Positions 16,245-24,444 of a stretch of 64,000 nt of DNA are shown here, in pieces. Position numbers and translations under genes: made by a program. The notes beneath the pieces were generated by a model that saw only the letters and a list, made by a program, of their open reading frames with translations, did no database searches and had not been told where the DNA came from. The stretch comes from Streptomyces hygroscopicus (GTDB lineage: Bacteria; Actinomycetota; Actinomycetes; Streptomycetales; Streptomycetaceae): positions 20,681 through 84,680 of the forward strand of contig NZ_LBMW01000036.1 in NCBI RefSeq assembly GCF_026168105.1, written 5' to 3'. How positions within the stretch are numbered: the stretch's first letter is position 1; each line of letters opens with the position of its first letter.

Positions 16245-17594
16245 ATGGCCACTACACCGCTGCACGTCATCATCATCGGAGCCGGCACCGGCGGTATGTG
16301 CCTGGCGCACGGCCTGAAGCGGGCCGGGATCAGCGTCGCGGTCTATGAGCGCGACCGCACCCGGACCGCGGGTCTGCACGGATACCGGGTGGGCATCGAC
16401 CCGCACGGCAGCCGCGCGCTGAAGGCATGCCTGCCGCCCGACCTGTACGAGACCTTCGTGGCCACCTGCGCCCGGGACCCGAAGTACTTCGTCTTCCTGG
16501 ACGAGCACCTCAAGCCGACCATCACCATCCCTCTGCGCGAGGGCCTGGACGAGGTCGACAGCGAGAAGTCGGTGAGCCGGATGACGCTCCGGCAGGTGCT
16601 GTTCACCGGCATGGAGGACCACATCCACTTCGGCAAGACGTTCACCCACTACGAACGTCGCGAGGACGGCAAGGTCACCGCCTTCTTCGAGGACGGCAGT
16701 TCCGCGGTTGGCGACGTGCTGGTCGCTGCTGACGGGGCCAACTCCCGGGTGCGCAAGCAGTATCTGCCGCACGCCCAGGTCGAGGACGCCAGGATCATCT
16801 CCATCACGGCCAAGGTCCCGCTCACCGAGGAGAGCAAGGCACTGCTGCCCAAGGGCCTCTTCCCCGGCATCGGACTGGTCGTCGCGCCCAAGGGCTACAG
16901 CTGCATCCTGCACTGGATGGAGTTCCCCTGGGACCGCGAGGGCGGACTGAAGAACAACATCGGCGGCAACGACGCCGACCTGCTCGCCAACTGGCCCGGC
17001 CTGCTCTTCGACAACACCCGGGACTACATCAACTGGGGCTTCTGGGCCTCCACCGACAAGTTCCCCGCCGATGTGATGCAGCGCGGCGGCAAGGAGCTCA
17101 TCCAGCTGGCCCTGGAGATGACCCCCAACTGGAGTCCCGAGCTGCGCAAGCTCTTCTCCATGGGTGACCCCACCACCTGCTTCCCGATCAACATCCGCAC
17201 CTCTGTGCCGATCGAGCCCTGGCCCAGCAGCAACATCACCCTGCTGGGCGACGCGATCCACACCATGACGCCGGGTCAGGGCGTCGGAGCCAACACCGCG
17301 CTCCGGGACGCCCACGCGATTGTCCGCGCCCTGACCGCCGTCCGCGACGGCCACAAGCCTCTGGTGCAGGCAATCCACGACTACGAGGGCAAGATGATCG
17401 ACTACGGCTTCAAGGCCGTCCTCGAGTCAAAGAAGCAGACAAGCGGCGACCAGCCCATCCACAAGCCCTACGTCGGCCGGCTGGCGCTCGCCGGCATGCG
17501 CGGCTACCTGCGGCTGGCCGACCGCGTGCCGGCGATGAAGCGCAAGATGGCCGACGACATCTACCGCTACCGCGGTGGTGAGGACGAGGACTGA
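16245..17594 (+). CDS. FAD-dependent monooxygenase (PHBH/UbiH fold)
   Basis: A 449-aa flavoprotein. The N-terminal dinucleotide-binding motif is IIIGAGTGGMCLAHGLKRAGISVAVYERD. The middle DG motif is LVAADGANSRVRK, and the FAD-ribityl motif is LLGDAIHTMTPGQGVGANTALRDA. This order is that of class A aromatic hydroxylases and related oxygenases acting on polyketides. It would use NAD(P)H and O2 to hydroxylate or epoxidise the scaffold. The start at 16245 is preceded by AGGGGG and begins immediately before the FAD motif. It is followed 95 bp later by a broken SDR gene. Confidence 0.92.
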   Translation: MATTPLHVIIIGAGTGGMCLAHGLKRAGISVAVYERDRTRTAGLHGYRVGIDPHGSRALKACLPPDLYETFVATCARDPKYFVFLDEHLKPTITIPLREGLDEVDSEKSVSRMTLRQVLFTGMEDHIHFGKTFTHYERREDGKVTAFFEDGSSAVGDVLVAADGANSRVRKQYLPHAQVEDARIISITAKVPLTEESKALLPKGLFPGIGLVVAPKGYSCILHWMEFPWDREGGLKNNIGGNDADLLANWPGLLFDNTRDYINWGFWASTDKFPADVMQRGGKELIQLALEMTPNWSPELRKLFSMGDPTTCFPINIRTSVPIEPWPSSNITLLGDAIHTMTPGQGVGANTALRDAHAIVRALTAVRDGHKPLVQAIHDYEGKMIDYGFKAVLESKKQTSGDQPIHKPYVGRLALAGMRGYLRLADRVPAMKRKMADDIYRYRGGEDED

Positions 17595-17689
17595 CGCCGG
17601 GCGTCCGTTCCCCAGGGCCGCCGCTGTGCCGCCGCGCTCCGATGCGGCGGCACAGCGGCCCATCCACCAGTGCACAGGAGAGCCGTCCC

Positions 17690-18247
17690 ATGGACCTGGG
17701 ACTCACCGGCAAGCGCGTCGCGATCTCCGGCGCCACCCGGGGCATCGGCCGGGCCACCGCCACTGCCTTCGTCGACGAAGGCGCCCGGGCCGCCATCACC
17801 TGCCACTCGGACGCCCAAGCGGCCGCCAGGGCCGTCGCCGACCTCGGCAGCGCGGAGCGGGCCCTGGCTGTCCCGCTCGCCCCGGGCGAGCCCGCCTCCA
17901 TCGAGGCTGCGGTGCGTACCGTGGAGGGGACCTGGGGCGGCGTCGACGTCGTCGTGGCCAACGCCAGTCGTTCCTCCGGGTCGACCCAGGCCAGCTGCCG
18001 CCGTTCCAGGACCTGCCGACAGACCAGTGGTCCCGCTCCTCAGGGACAACGTCGATGGCCACATGCTCACCGTGCGCGCCGCGCCCGGCGGTATGCGCAA
18101 GCGCGGCTGGGGCCGGATCGCGCTGCTGTCGTCCGTCACCGCCGACCTTGCTCGCCCGGCTCCGAGATCTACGGCGCCGCCAAGCCGGCCCTTCACGGCT
18201 TCTTCAATGTGAACGGCGAGGTCGTGCACACGGCCGGCGGGCGCTGA
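17690..18247 (+). pseudogene. Frameshifted short-chain dehydrogenase
   Basis: ATG 17690 (AGGAGA upstream) starts a good SDR N terminus with VAISGATRGIGRATATAF and VDVVVANA. The protein then continues in other frames: VDPGQLPPFQDLPTDQWS (about 17980-18030), then LLRDNVDGHMLTVRAAPGGMRKRGWGRIALLSSVTADLA (about 18030-18150). The first frame returns with GSEIYGAAKPALHGFFNVNG, containing the YxxxK. At least three frame changes are needed, and the C-terminal third is missing. Either the gene is dead or the assembly has several indels here. Confidence 0.8.
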
Positions 18248-18442
18248 CCCCTCCGGCACCCCTGATCGCCCGGTTCCGCATCCGCGGGCCGGGCGACGGT
18301 GCTGAGGGCCATCCGGCACCGGCGCCGACCGGAGTCGCCGACCGCTACCGCCCCCGGTTCGGGTGCGTGACCGGCGGCCGGCTCCTCGGGCGTACCGCAC
18401 AAGCCCGGACCCCGGCGGCGGTTGGCAGCCGGGGTCCGGGCT

Positions 18443-18660
18443 CAGTGGCGATGGCACGGTCGCCCGTACCCGAGTGATCTGTCCGATGCCCGCTGGGAGT
18501 TGACCGAGCCGGTGCCGGCCGCTCGGCGGGCGGAGCGACGGCGGCACGCCCTGGACATCGGCCGCCCGCCCGAGCACGACCTGCGCGTGTTCATGAAACG
18601 ACCTCCTGACCATCGGCGTCCCGACGAGGCCGGGGGCCGGACCGAGGTCATGCGAACAGA
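18443..18660 (+). pseudogene. IS5-family transposase N-terminal relic
   Basis: The frame encodes RPYPSDLSDARWELTEPV followed by RRHALDIGRPPEHDLRV. This matches the N-terminal DUF4096 region of Streptomyces IS5-type transposases (typically YPSDLSDARWALIEPVLP..HDLREVVNAILYV). After HDLRV the similarity is lost and the DDE catalytic domain is absent. It abuts the 3' end of the YcaO gene, marking an old insertion at the junction between the tailoring genes and the RiPP-like unit. Confidence 0.7.
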
Positions 18661-20921
18661 GGAAGGGGATTCAGATCCTCGTAGCGGACCGGCCTCTCCC
18701 GCAGCCCGAGCCGCACCGGAACCTCGTACAGTCTTCCGGGCGCAAAGCGTGCCCAGAAGTGCCGCAGTCCGGGCACCACGACTTTGACCACGGGCAGGCC
18801 CGCGTCCGGCCTGGTCTGGTCGAGGACGAGCAGTTCCATGCCGTGCCGGGCCAGCAGCGAGGACGCCTCCCCCACGTCCTCGAGCAGGTCGGTGCGAGCA
18901 AAGTGACGGAATTGCCCGGGAGTTCGGGCGGTTTCGCCCGGATCCGGCAGCAGATACGGCTGGTTGTGCACCGTCGCCCTGGTCCACCAGGCCAGGATGT
19001 CCGGATCGTCCACCTGATAGCCCCCCTTGCCGTCGGTGTGGGGGAGCAGCTGTCCCATCTCGGTGACCGCCCGCCGCAGCGCCAGTCGAGGATCGAAGTG
19101 CGCCCCGAAGCCGAAGGCGATCTCCTCGGACGGCCCGTCGGTGCGCCGGGAGAGTGCCACCACCACCGGGATGCCGAGGTCCGAGGTGAGGTCCAGTGCC
19201 CACAGCTCGCGGCCGAGCCGCGCGTAGGTCCCCCGCAGTCCGGCGAGCCAGGGTTCGTCGAAGGTGTCCAGGTCGAGTGCCGGATACCGGGTGCAGTTGT
19301 ACCACCACAGGGCGACGGCGTCCCGCTCCACCAGTTCCAGGAAGCCCTGGACCACCGCGTCCTCCAGGCTGCTGCCGGCGGCGTTGCCGTTGGAGTCGGC
19401 GCGCGGCAGTCCGGGGGGCGGAGGACAGCTGAAGTAGAGCATCGAGGTGGGCAGCAGACGCTGTCTGCCCGTGGTGAGGGAGTGCACCGGGGTCCAGTCC
19501 ACCGCGCGGCGCGGATCGAAGGGCGCGCACACCCAGTGGAAGGCCGAGTGACCGGCGTTCCAGCGGTCGCGGTCGAGGAACTGCCGCTCGTGGAAGAGCT
19601 GGCAGGCGTTGGGGTGGACGGCCGTGTCGCCCAGTTCCTCCAGCGAGGCGCGGATGACCGGTTCGTCGCCCTGCCGGGTCGCGGAGAAGCGTTCCACCGC
19701 CTCGCAGAGCGCGCTCACCTCCGCCTCTTCCGCGGTCACCCCCTTGCCGCCGCTCAGCCGTCTGAGCCCGCCGCGCACCTCGGCCAGGGTGTGGCCCGCC
19801 AGCGCCAGATTATGGCCGGACAGTCGGCTGTTGATGCCCTCGGGGGCGTGCGGATCAGGCGTGATCCCCGCGACAATGCCGGTCACGGAGTCGGCCAAAT
19901 GGCCGTAGAGTTCGAGTACCTGACGTGGTGTCATTAATCTGTGGTTGGCTCCGGTGCCCGTCGCCTTCGGCCGGGACACCAGCCGTGGGGGCCGCTCGAC
20001 CTGCCGGGCGACCAGCGAAGGGTCCCCGCACTCCGGGCACTGCGGACGGCGGGTGACCGGGTGGTGCCCGGACCTCAGGGTGCAGGTGTCCAGCGTGTAC
20101 ACGCAGCGCTGGTTGTCGTGCCGCACCCCCGCGATCCACTTGGCCGCCTCCAGCACGGCCGCCTGCAGACCCAGCGCCCGCCCCGCGGCCAGCGACGCCT
20201 CCGGCACGCTGAGCGGCGCCGCCGCTCCCACGGCCCGGCACACCGCCTCCTCCGCTGCGCGGTGCGCGCGCAGCCGGTGCGTCAGACACGACCAGCAGGG
20301 CCCGTCGCCCGGTGTGAACACCGGACCCAGCCAGGTCTCCGCGCCGCGGGGCTTGGCCAGCAACCAGGGGCGCCCGGCCGCCCGCATCCGCTGTTCGATC
20401 TCGGCGAGTTCGGGTGCGATGTAGTCGTCGCACAGCACCAGCGCCAACCCTGCACCGGTTGCGTCTTCGCTGACGACGACCGTGAGTCCCACGGTCCGGC
20501 AGGCATCGATGGCGGCGGCCGGGTCGCCCTGCCCCACGACCACCAACTCGACCGGGGTACGGGCGATGCTGGCGGTGGCGGCGGCGGCGTCGCCGAGCAG
20601 ATCCCAGTAGGCCCGGGAGGCCGCGTCCGCCGTGTCGTGCACGCTCGGCTCCTGGTAGCCGATGAGGTTGGCCCTGGCCAGCTCTCCCACGAGTCGCCCT
20701 GCCTCCGAGACAGGCATCCGGACGGCCGCCTCGCGCAGCAGGCGGGGCAGGGTCCGGGAGCCGTCCAGGAGGGGGGCGAGGGCCGTGACGTGCGGTCCGC
20801 GCAGGACCGTCACGTCACGGCCGGAGAGCAGGCAGACGGCGGCGTCGCCGATCGCCTGGACCCTCAGATGGTGCTTGAACCCCACCGTCGGGGCTCCAGG
20901 AGCTGCAGTCCCGCTCAGCAT
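18648..20921 (-). CDS. Fused leader-binding/E1-like/YcaO cyclodehydratase (TOMM biosynthesis)
   Basis: A 757-aa fusion. Residues about 10-95 form a RiPP recognition winged helix (HLRVQAIGDAAVCLLSG..LPRLLREAAVRMPV). About 120-310 is an E1/ThiF-like C-protein domain with two Zn-binding pairs, C209/C212 (CWSC) and C295/C298 (CPEC). About 330-750 is YcaO, with ATP/Mg-binding glutamates in SALCEAVERFS and LELVERDAVALWW, plus SNGNAAG. The end NPLPLFA resembles the Pro-rich YcaO C terminus needed for cyclodehydration. Known relatives turn Cys/Ser/Thr of a precursor into azolines using ATP. ATG 20921 overlaps the precursor stop, so translation is coupled; GTG 20966 is a less likely start. No flavin azoline dehydrogenase was found in the window. 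Confidence 0.93.
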   Translation of the reverse strand: MLSGTAAPGAPTVGFKHHLRVQAIGDAAVCLLSGRDVTVLRGPHVTALAPLLDGSRTLPRLLREAAVRMPVSEAGRLVGELARANLIGYQEPSVHDTADAASRAYWDLLGDAAAATASIARTPVELVVVGQGDPAAAIDACRTVGLTVVVSEDATGAGLALVLCDDYIAPELAEIEQRMRAAGRPWLLAKPRGAETWLGPVFTPGDGPCWSCLTHRLRAHRAAEEAVCRAVGAAAPLSVPEASLAAGRALGLQAAVLEAAKWIAGVRHDNQRCVYTLDTCTLRSGHHPVTRRPQCPECGDPSLVARQVERPPRLVSRPKATGTGANHRLMTPRQVLELYGHLADSVTGIVAGITPDPHAPEGINSRLSGHNLALAGHTLAEVRGGLRRLSGGKGVTAEEAEVSALCEAVERFSATRQGDEPVIRASLEELGDTAVHPNACQLFHERQFLDRDRWNAGHSAFHWVCAPFDPRRAVDWTPVHSLTTGRQRLLPTSMLYFSCPPPPGLPRADSNGNAAGSSLEDAVVQGFLELVERDAVALWWYNCTRYPALDLDTFDEPWLAGLRGTYARLGRELWALDLTSDLGIPVVVALSRRTDGPSEEIAFGFGAHFDPRLALRRAVTEMGQLLPHTDGKGGYQVDDPDILAWWTRATVHNQPYLLPDPGETARTPGQFRHFARTDLLEDVGEASSLLARHGMELLVLDQTRPDAGLPVVKVVVPGLRHFWARFAPGRLYEVPVRLGLRERPVRYEDLNPLPLFA

Positions 20922-21211
20922 CGCCCAGCCGCAGCCGCGACCGGTTCCTCGGGGCTCGCGATGCACCAGGTGGGAATGGCCAACGAGTCCGTCGCCGGGC
21001 GGCTCAGGTCCTCGATGACCACGATCTTGCCGACGGGCGCCGACGGAACGGGCGACACTCCGAACTCGGCCAGGACGGTCGCCGGGCTGGTGTCGAGTCG
21101 CCGGGCCAGGTCCGGCTCCAGGCCGGAACGCGCGGCGAGTTCTGCGAAGCGGAGTTCTTCGTCGGTGAGGTCGACAGCGACGGGCACCGGACGTGCGCTG
21201 ATGGTGTCCAT
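20915..21211 (-). CDS. Candidate RiPP precursor peptide
   Basis: A 98-aa peptide immediately upstream of, and overlapping, the YcaO gene. The acidic, helical leader (VDLTDEELRFAELAARSGLE..DTSPATVLAEFGV) is followed by GKIVVIEDL. The Ser/Thr/Cys-bearing tail is SRPATDSLAIPTWCIASPEE, ending PVAAAAGRC. The only cysteines lie in the tail: one in PTWCIAS, one as the last residue. The AGGGGG site and ATG 21211 are convincing. Position, leader character and coupling to a leader-binding cyclodehydratase support the precursor role. The cleavage site and which residues are cyclised are unknown. I do not recognise the core as any described TOMM family. Confidence 0.75.
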   Translation of the reverse strand: MDTISARPVPVAVDLTDEELRFAELAARSGLEPDLARRLDTSPATVLAEFGVSPVPSAPVGKIVVIEDLSRPATDSLAIPTWCIASPEEPVAAAAGRC

Positions 21212-21477
21212 GATCAGGCCCCCTAATACGGTTCAGACTCGCGTTCGGCAGTCGAGCGGGTGCTCGATGGCTTGTTGGCTGCGTGAGATTCTGAGCGCGC
21301 TTCGGCGTGACGAGGGAGTGCGGCCTTCACAGGGTGACCGTGAAATTTTCATGATTGCGTTCGTGCGTTGCTCACTGGGCGGCCGGCCGCCCCGGGTGTG
21401 AATCTGATCGGCATGCTCCGGGTGAACGTTCCCCGGTCTGGGTCCGTGGGATGCGACTCGAAAGGGGAGAGCACGCA
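21212..21477. promoter_or_regulatory. Divergent control region between precursor and SARP genes
   Basis: This 266-bp divergent spacer should carry promoters for both units. The clearest element is the small palindrome TGAAATTTTCA (21341-21351, five-base arms), within an AT-richer patch that stands out from the GC-rich background. No clear heptameric SARP repeats were resolved by eye. Confidence 0.4.
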
Positions 21478-22272
21478 ATGGACATCAAGGTACTTGGCCC
21501 GCTTACGGCTCATGAGCACGGTGTCTCGGTGGTGCCCAGCGCGGCCAAGCCCCGGCAGATACTGGCCCTGCTCGCCCTGCAGGCCGACCACGTCGTCACC
21601 GTACCGACGCTGATGACGGAGATCTGGGGAGAGCGGATTCCGCGCAGCGCTTCAACGACGTTGCAGACATACATTCTTCAACTACGCCGCAAGATCACGG
21701 CTGCGCTGGCCGGACAGCCCGCACGGGACGCCAAGGACGTGCTGGTCACCCAGTTCGGCGGCTATCTGCTGCGGGTGCAGCCCGGAACCGTCGACGCCCA
21801 GGAGTTCGAGCAGCTCGTGGCAGGCGGCCGGGCGGCCTTCGATGCCGCCGACTACCACACCGCCTCCCGGCTGCTGTCCCGGTCCCTGGCCCTGTGGCAG
21901 GGGCCCGCGCTGGTCGACGTACGGGCCGGCAGCATCCTGGAACTCGAGGTGCTGCGCCTGGAGGAGAATCGTATGGCCGCGCTCGAGCGGCGAATAGACG
22001 CCGATCTGCGCCTGGGCCGGCATGGCGAAGTGGTGCCGGAACTCAGCGTACTGACGGCCCGTCACCCGATGCACGAGCGGTTCTGCGCCCAGCTCATGCT
22101 GGCCCTGCACCGGTCCGGAGGTTCCTGGCGGGCGCTGGAGGCCTACCAGCGGCTGCGCGGAGCCCTGGTCACCGAGCTCGGCCTCGAGCCGTCGCCGTCC
22201 CTGCAGCAGCTCCACCAGGCGGTGCTCTCCGGCGACATGGTGCCGGACCTGCAGACGGCCGGGGTCGACTGA
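21478..22272 (+). CDS. SARP-family pathway activator (AfsR/ActII-orf4 type)
   Basis: A 264-aa regulator. The N-terminal OmpR-like winged helix runs from MDIKVLGPLTAHEHG through ASTTLQTYILQLRRKI. The bacterial transcriptional activation domain (about 105-250) contains FEQLVAGGRAAFDAADYHTASRLLSRSLALWQG and ends with LGLEPSPSLQQLHQAVLSGD. SARPs activate biosynthetic operons by binding direct repeats near the -35 box. ATG 21478 with AAAGGGGAG was chosen; an upstream in-frame extension to 21355 has no family similarity. It is divergent from the precursor/YcaO unit, making that unit or the flanking polyketide genes its likely targets. Confidence 0.95.
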   Translation: MDIKVLGPLTAHEHGVSVVPSAAKPRQILALLALQADHVVTVPTLMTEIWGERIPRSASTTLQTYILQLRRKITAALAGQPARDAKDVLVTQFGGYLLRVQPGTVDAQEFEQLVAGGRAAFDAADYHTASRLLSRSLALWQGPALVDVRAGSILELEVLRLEENRMAALERRIDADLRLGRHGEVVPELSVLTARHPMHERFCAQLMLALHRSGGSWRALEAYQRLRGALVTELGLEPSPSLQQLHQAVLSGDMVPDLQTAGVD

Positions 22273-22281
22273 CCCGGCGCC

Positions 22282-22302
22282 GCCGGGCCGGACCGGCCCG
22301 GC
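22282..22302 (+). terminator. GC-rich stem-loop after the SARP gene
   Basis: GCCGGGCCGG, A, CCGGCCCGGC: exact 10-bp arms starting 10 bp after the SARP stop. No T-tract follows, which is usual for actinobacterial terminators. Confidence 0.5.
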
Positions 22303-22365
22303 ACCGACTGCCGGCTTCCAGCCTGTCTTCAGCCCCTTTCGAGGTGCCGTTCCTACGTTCGGGCG

Positions 22366-23955
22366 ATGACGACCTTCGACGAACTCCTCGCCACGACGCC
22401 CCGGCTCGATCTGCGCCGGTCGACCGCGGAGCTGCGCCATCTGAAGGAAGAGATGAGCCGGGGACCCGACCCGGACGCCACCCGACGCCAGCACGCCAAG
22501 GGCAAGCTCACCGTCCGGGAGCGGCTGGACCTGCTCTTCGACCCGGGCACCTTCACCGAGATCGAGCCGCTGCGCCGGCACCGGGCCAGCGCCTTCGGCA
22601 TGGAGGACCGCAAGCCGCACGGGGACGGTGTGGTGATCGGCTGGGGTGAGATACACGGCCGGACTGTCTTCGCCTACGCCCACGACTTCCGTGTCTTCGG
22701 CGGCGCACTGGGCGAGGCGCACGCCGCCAAGATCCACAAGATCATGGACCTTGCGCTGTCCGCGGGTGCGCCGCTCGTAGGCCTGAACGACGGAGCCGGC
22801 GCGCGCATCCAGGAGGGCGTCACCGCGCTCGCCGGCTACGGCGGCATCTTCCAGCGCAACACCAAGGCGTCCGGCGTCATCCCGCAGATCAGCGTGATGC
22901 TCGGCCCCTGCGCGGGCGGCGCGGCCTACAGCCCCGCGCTGACGGACTTCGTCTTCATGGTCCGCGAGACCTCGCAGATGTTCCTCACCGGCCCGGACGT
23001 GGTCAAGGCCGTGACCGGCGAGCAGATCTCCCAGAACGGGCTGGGCGGCGCGGACGTGCACGCGGGTGTCTCCGGGGTCGCCGGTTTCGCCTACGACGAC
23101 GAGGCCGAGTGCCTGGAGGACGTCCGCTACCTGCTGTCGCTGCTGCCGGCGAACAACCGGGAGCTCCCGCCGGAGGTGGCCGGTGCCGACCCGGCCGACC
23201 GGCGCACCGACGCGCTGACCTCCCTGGTGCCCGCCGATCCGGTCCAGGCCTACGACATGCACGACGTCATCGAGGAGATCGTCGACGACGGCGAGTTCTT
23301 CGAGGTGCACGAGGGCTGGGCGCGCAACGTGGTGTGCGGCTTCGCGCGCCTGGGCGGTCAGACTGTGGGCTTCGTCGCCAACCAGCCCGCCGTGCTGGCG
23401 GGCGTGCTGGACATCCATGCCTCCGAGAAGGCCGCCCGCTTCGTCTCCACCTGCGACTCCTTCAACGTCCCCCTGGTGACACTGGTGGACGTGCCGGGCT
23501 TCCTGCCCGGAGTGGACCAGGAGCACGGCGGTGTCATCCGGCACGGCGCGAAGCTGCTGTACGCCTACTGCAACGCCAGCGTCCCGCGGATCTCACTCGT
23601 GCTGCGCAAGGCATACGGCGGCGCGTACATCGTGATGGACTCCCGCTCGATCGGGGCCGACCTGTCCTTCGCATGGCCCACCAACGAGATCGCGGTGATG
23701 GGAGCGGAGGGGGCTGCGAATGTCATTTTCCGACGCGAGATCGCCTCAGCCGCCGACCCGGAGGCGACACGGGCCCGGCTGGTCAAGGAGTACCAGGCCG
23801 AACTGATGCATCCGTACTACGCCGCGGAGCGCGGGCTCGTGGACGACGTCATCGATCCCGGCGACACCCGCCGGGTGCTGGTGCGCGCGCTGGCCATGCT
23901 GCGGGGCAAACACGCCGTGCTGCCGGAGCGCAAGCACGGCAACGTGCCGCTGTGA
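22366..23955 (+). CDS. Acyl-CoA carboxylase beta (carboxyltransferase) subunit
   Basis: A 529-aa biotin-dependent carboxyltransferase of the AccB/PccB family, with both crotonase-like halves. It includes GLNDGAGARIQEG, GPCAGGAAYSPALTDF and LVDVPGFLPGVDQEHGGVIRHGAKLLYAY. The residue known to separate acetyl- from propionyl-CoA specificity in Streptomyces AccB versus PccB is Ile here (GGAYIVMDS, not GGAYDVMGS). That favours acceptance of acetyl-CoA, giving malonyl-CoA, though propionyl-CoA may also be used. No biotin-carrying alpha subunit or epsilon subunit lies nearby, so it must share those of primary metabolism. Likely role: extender-unit supply for the polyketide/fatty-acyl genes. Confidence 0.93.
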   Translation: MTTFDELLATTPRLDLRRSTAELRHLKEEMSRGPDPDATRRQHAKGKLTVRERLDLLFDPGTFTEIEPLRRHRASAFGMEDRKPHGDGVVIGWGEIHGRTVFAYAHDFRVFGGALGEAHAAKIHKIMDLALSAGAPLVGLNDGAGARIQEGVTALAGYGGIFQRNTKASGVIPQISVMLGPCAGGAAYSPALTDFVFMVRETSQMFLTGPDVVKAVTGEQISQNGLGGADVHAGVSGVAGFAYDDEAECLEDVRYLLSLLPANNRELPPEVAGADPADRRTDALTSLVPADPVQAYDMHDVIEEIVDDGEFFEVHEGWARNVVCGFARLGGQTVGFVANQPAVLAGVLDIHASEKAARFVSTCDSFNVPLVTLVDVPGFLPGVDQEHGGVIRHGAKLLYAYCNASVPRISLVLRKAYGGAYIVMDSRSIGADLSFAWPTNEIAVMGAEGAANVIFRREIASAADPEATRARLVKEYQAELMHPYYAAERGLVDDVIDPGDTRRVLVRALAMLRGKHAVLPERKHGNVPL

Positions 23956-24011
23956 GCCGGACCGCGGGCCGCTCCCGCGCGACGGCGCCATGCGAGTGAC
24001 CGCATTCCCGG

Positions 24012-24246
24012 GTGCACCCGACCCGGACCGACCCGAACCGACCCGGACCGCCCGGACCGCCCGGACCGCCCGGACCGCCGGGACCGCCGGGACCGACCCG
24101 GACCGCCCGGACCGCCGGGACCGACCGCCCGGACCGCCCGGACCGACCCGGACCGCCCGGACCGCCGGGACCGCCGGGACCGACCGCCCGGACCGACCCG
24201 GACCGCCCGGACCGCCGGGACCGCCCGGACCGCCCGGACCGACCCG
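24012..24246. repeat. Low-complexity GACCGNCCG tandem repeats
   Basis: About 235 bp built almost entirely from short degenerate units such as CCCGGACCG, CCGGGACCG and GACCGACC. It lies between the convergent carboxylase and CAP-protein genes. Any frame gives Pro/Gly/Arg or Thr repeats with no start signal, so it is not coding. It probably arose by replication slippage. Confidence 0.85.
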
Positions 24247-24278
24247 CAACGCTAGGCCGTCCCGCAACGCTAGGCCGT
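24243..24278. repeat. Perfect 18-bp tandem repeat
   Basis: CCCGCAACGCTAGGCCGT occurs twice back-to-back (24243-24260, 24261-24278) at the end of the low-complexity tract, followed by a partial third start (CCCGCTCC). Confidence 0.85.
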
Positions 24279-24444
24279 CCCGCTCCGGCTCGTGACCCCG
24301 CACGGCGGGGGTCCGGGCGCCGTCGTGCGGCAGCAGCCGTCACGGCCTACGCCCTCCCGCCGGCGGTCCGGACGCCGGCGGGGGACCGGGCACTCCGTAC
24401 GCCGCTGCGCAGGCGTACGCCGGAAGCCGTTGCCCAGCTGCCTT

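Noticed and set aside
18443..18660. Small intact gene of 121 codons next to the YcaO gene
   Set aside because: The recognisable part is only the transposase N terminus, and the frame then runs antisense into the YcaO gene, so it is a relic.
24012..24278. Possible CRISPR-like or collagen-like coding repeat
   Set aside because: Units are contiguous, degenerate and lack spacers. No start codon with a ribosome-binding site supports a protein.
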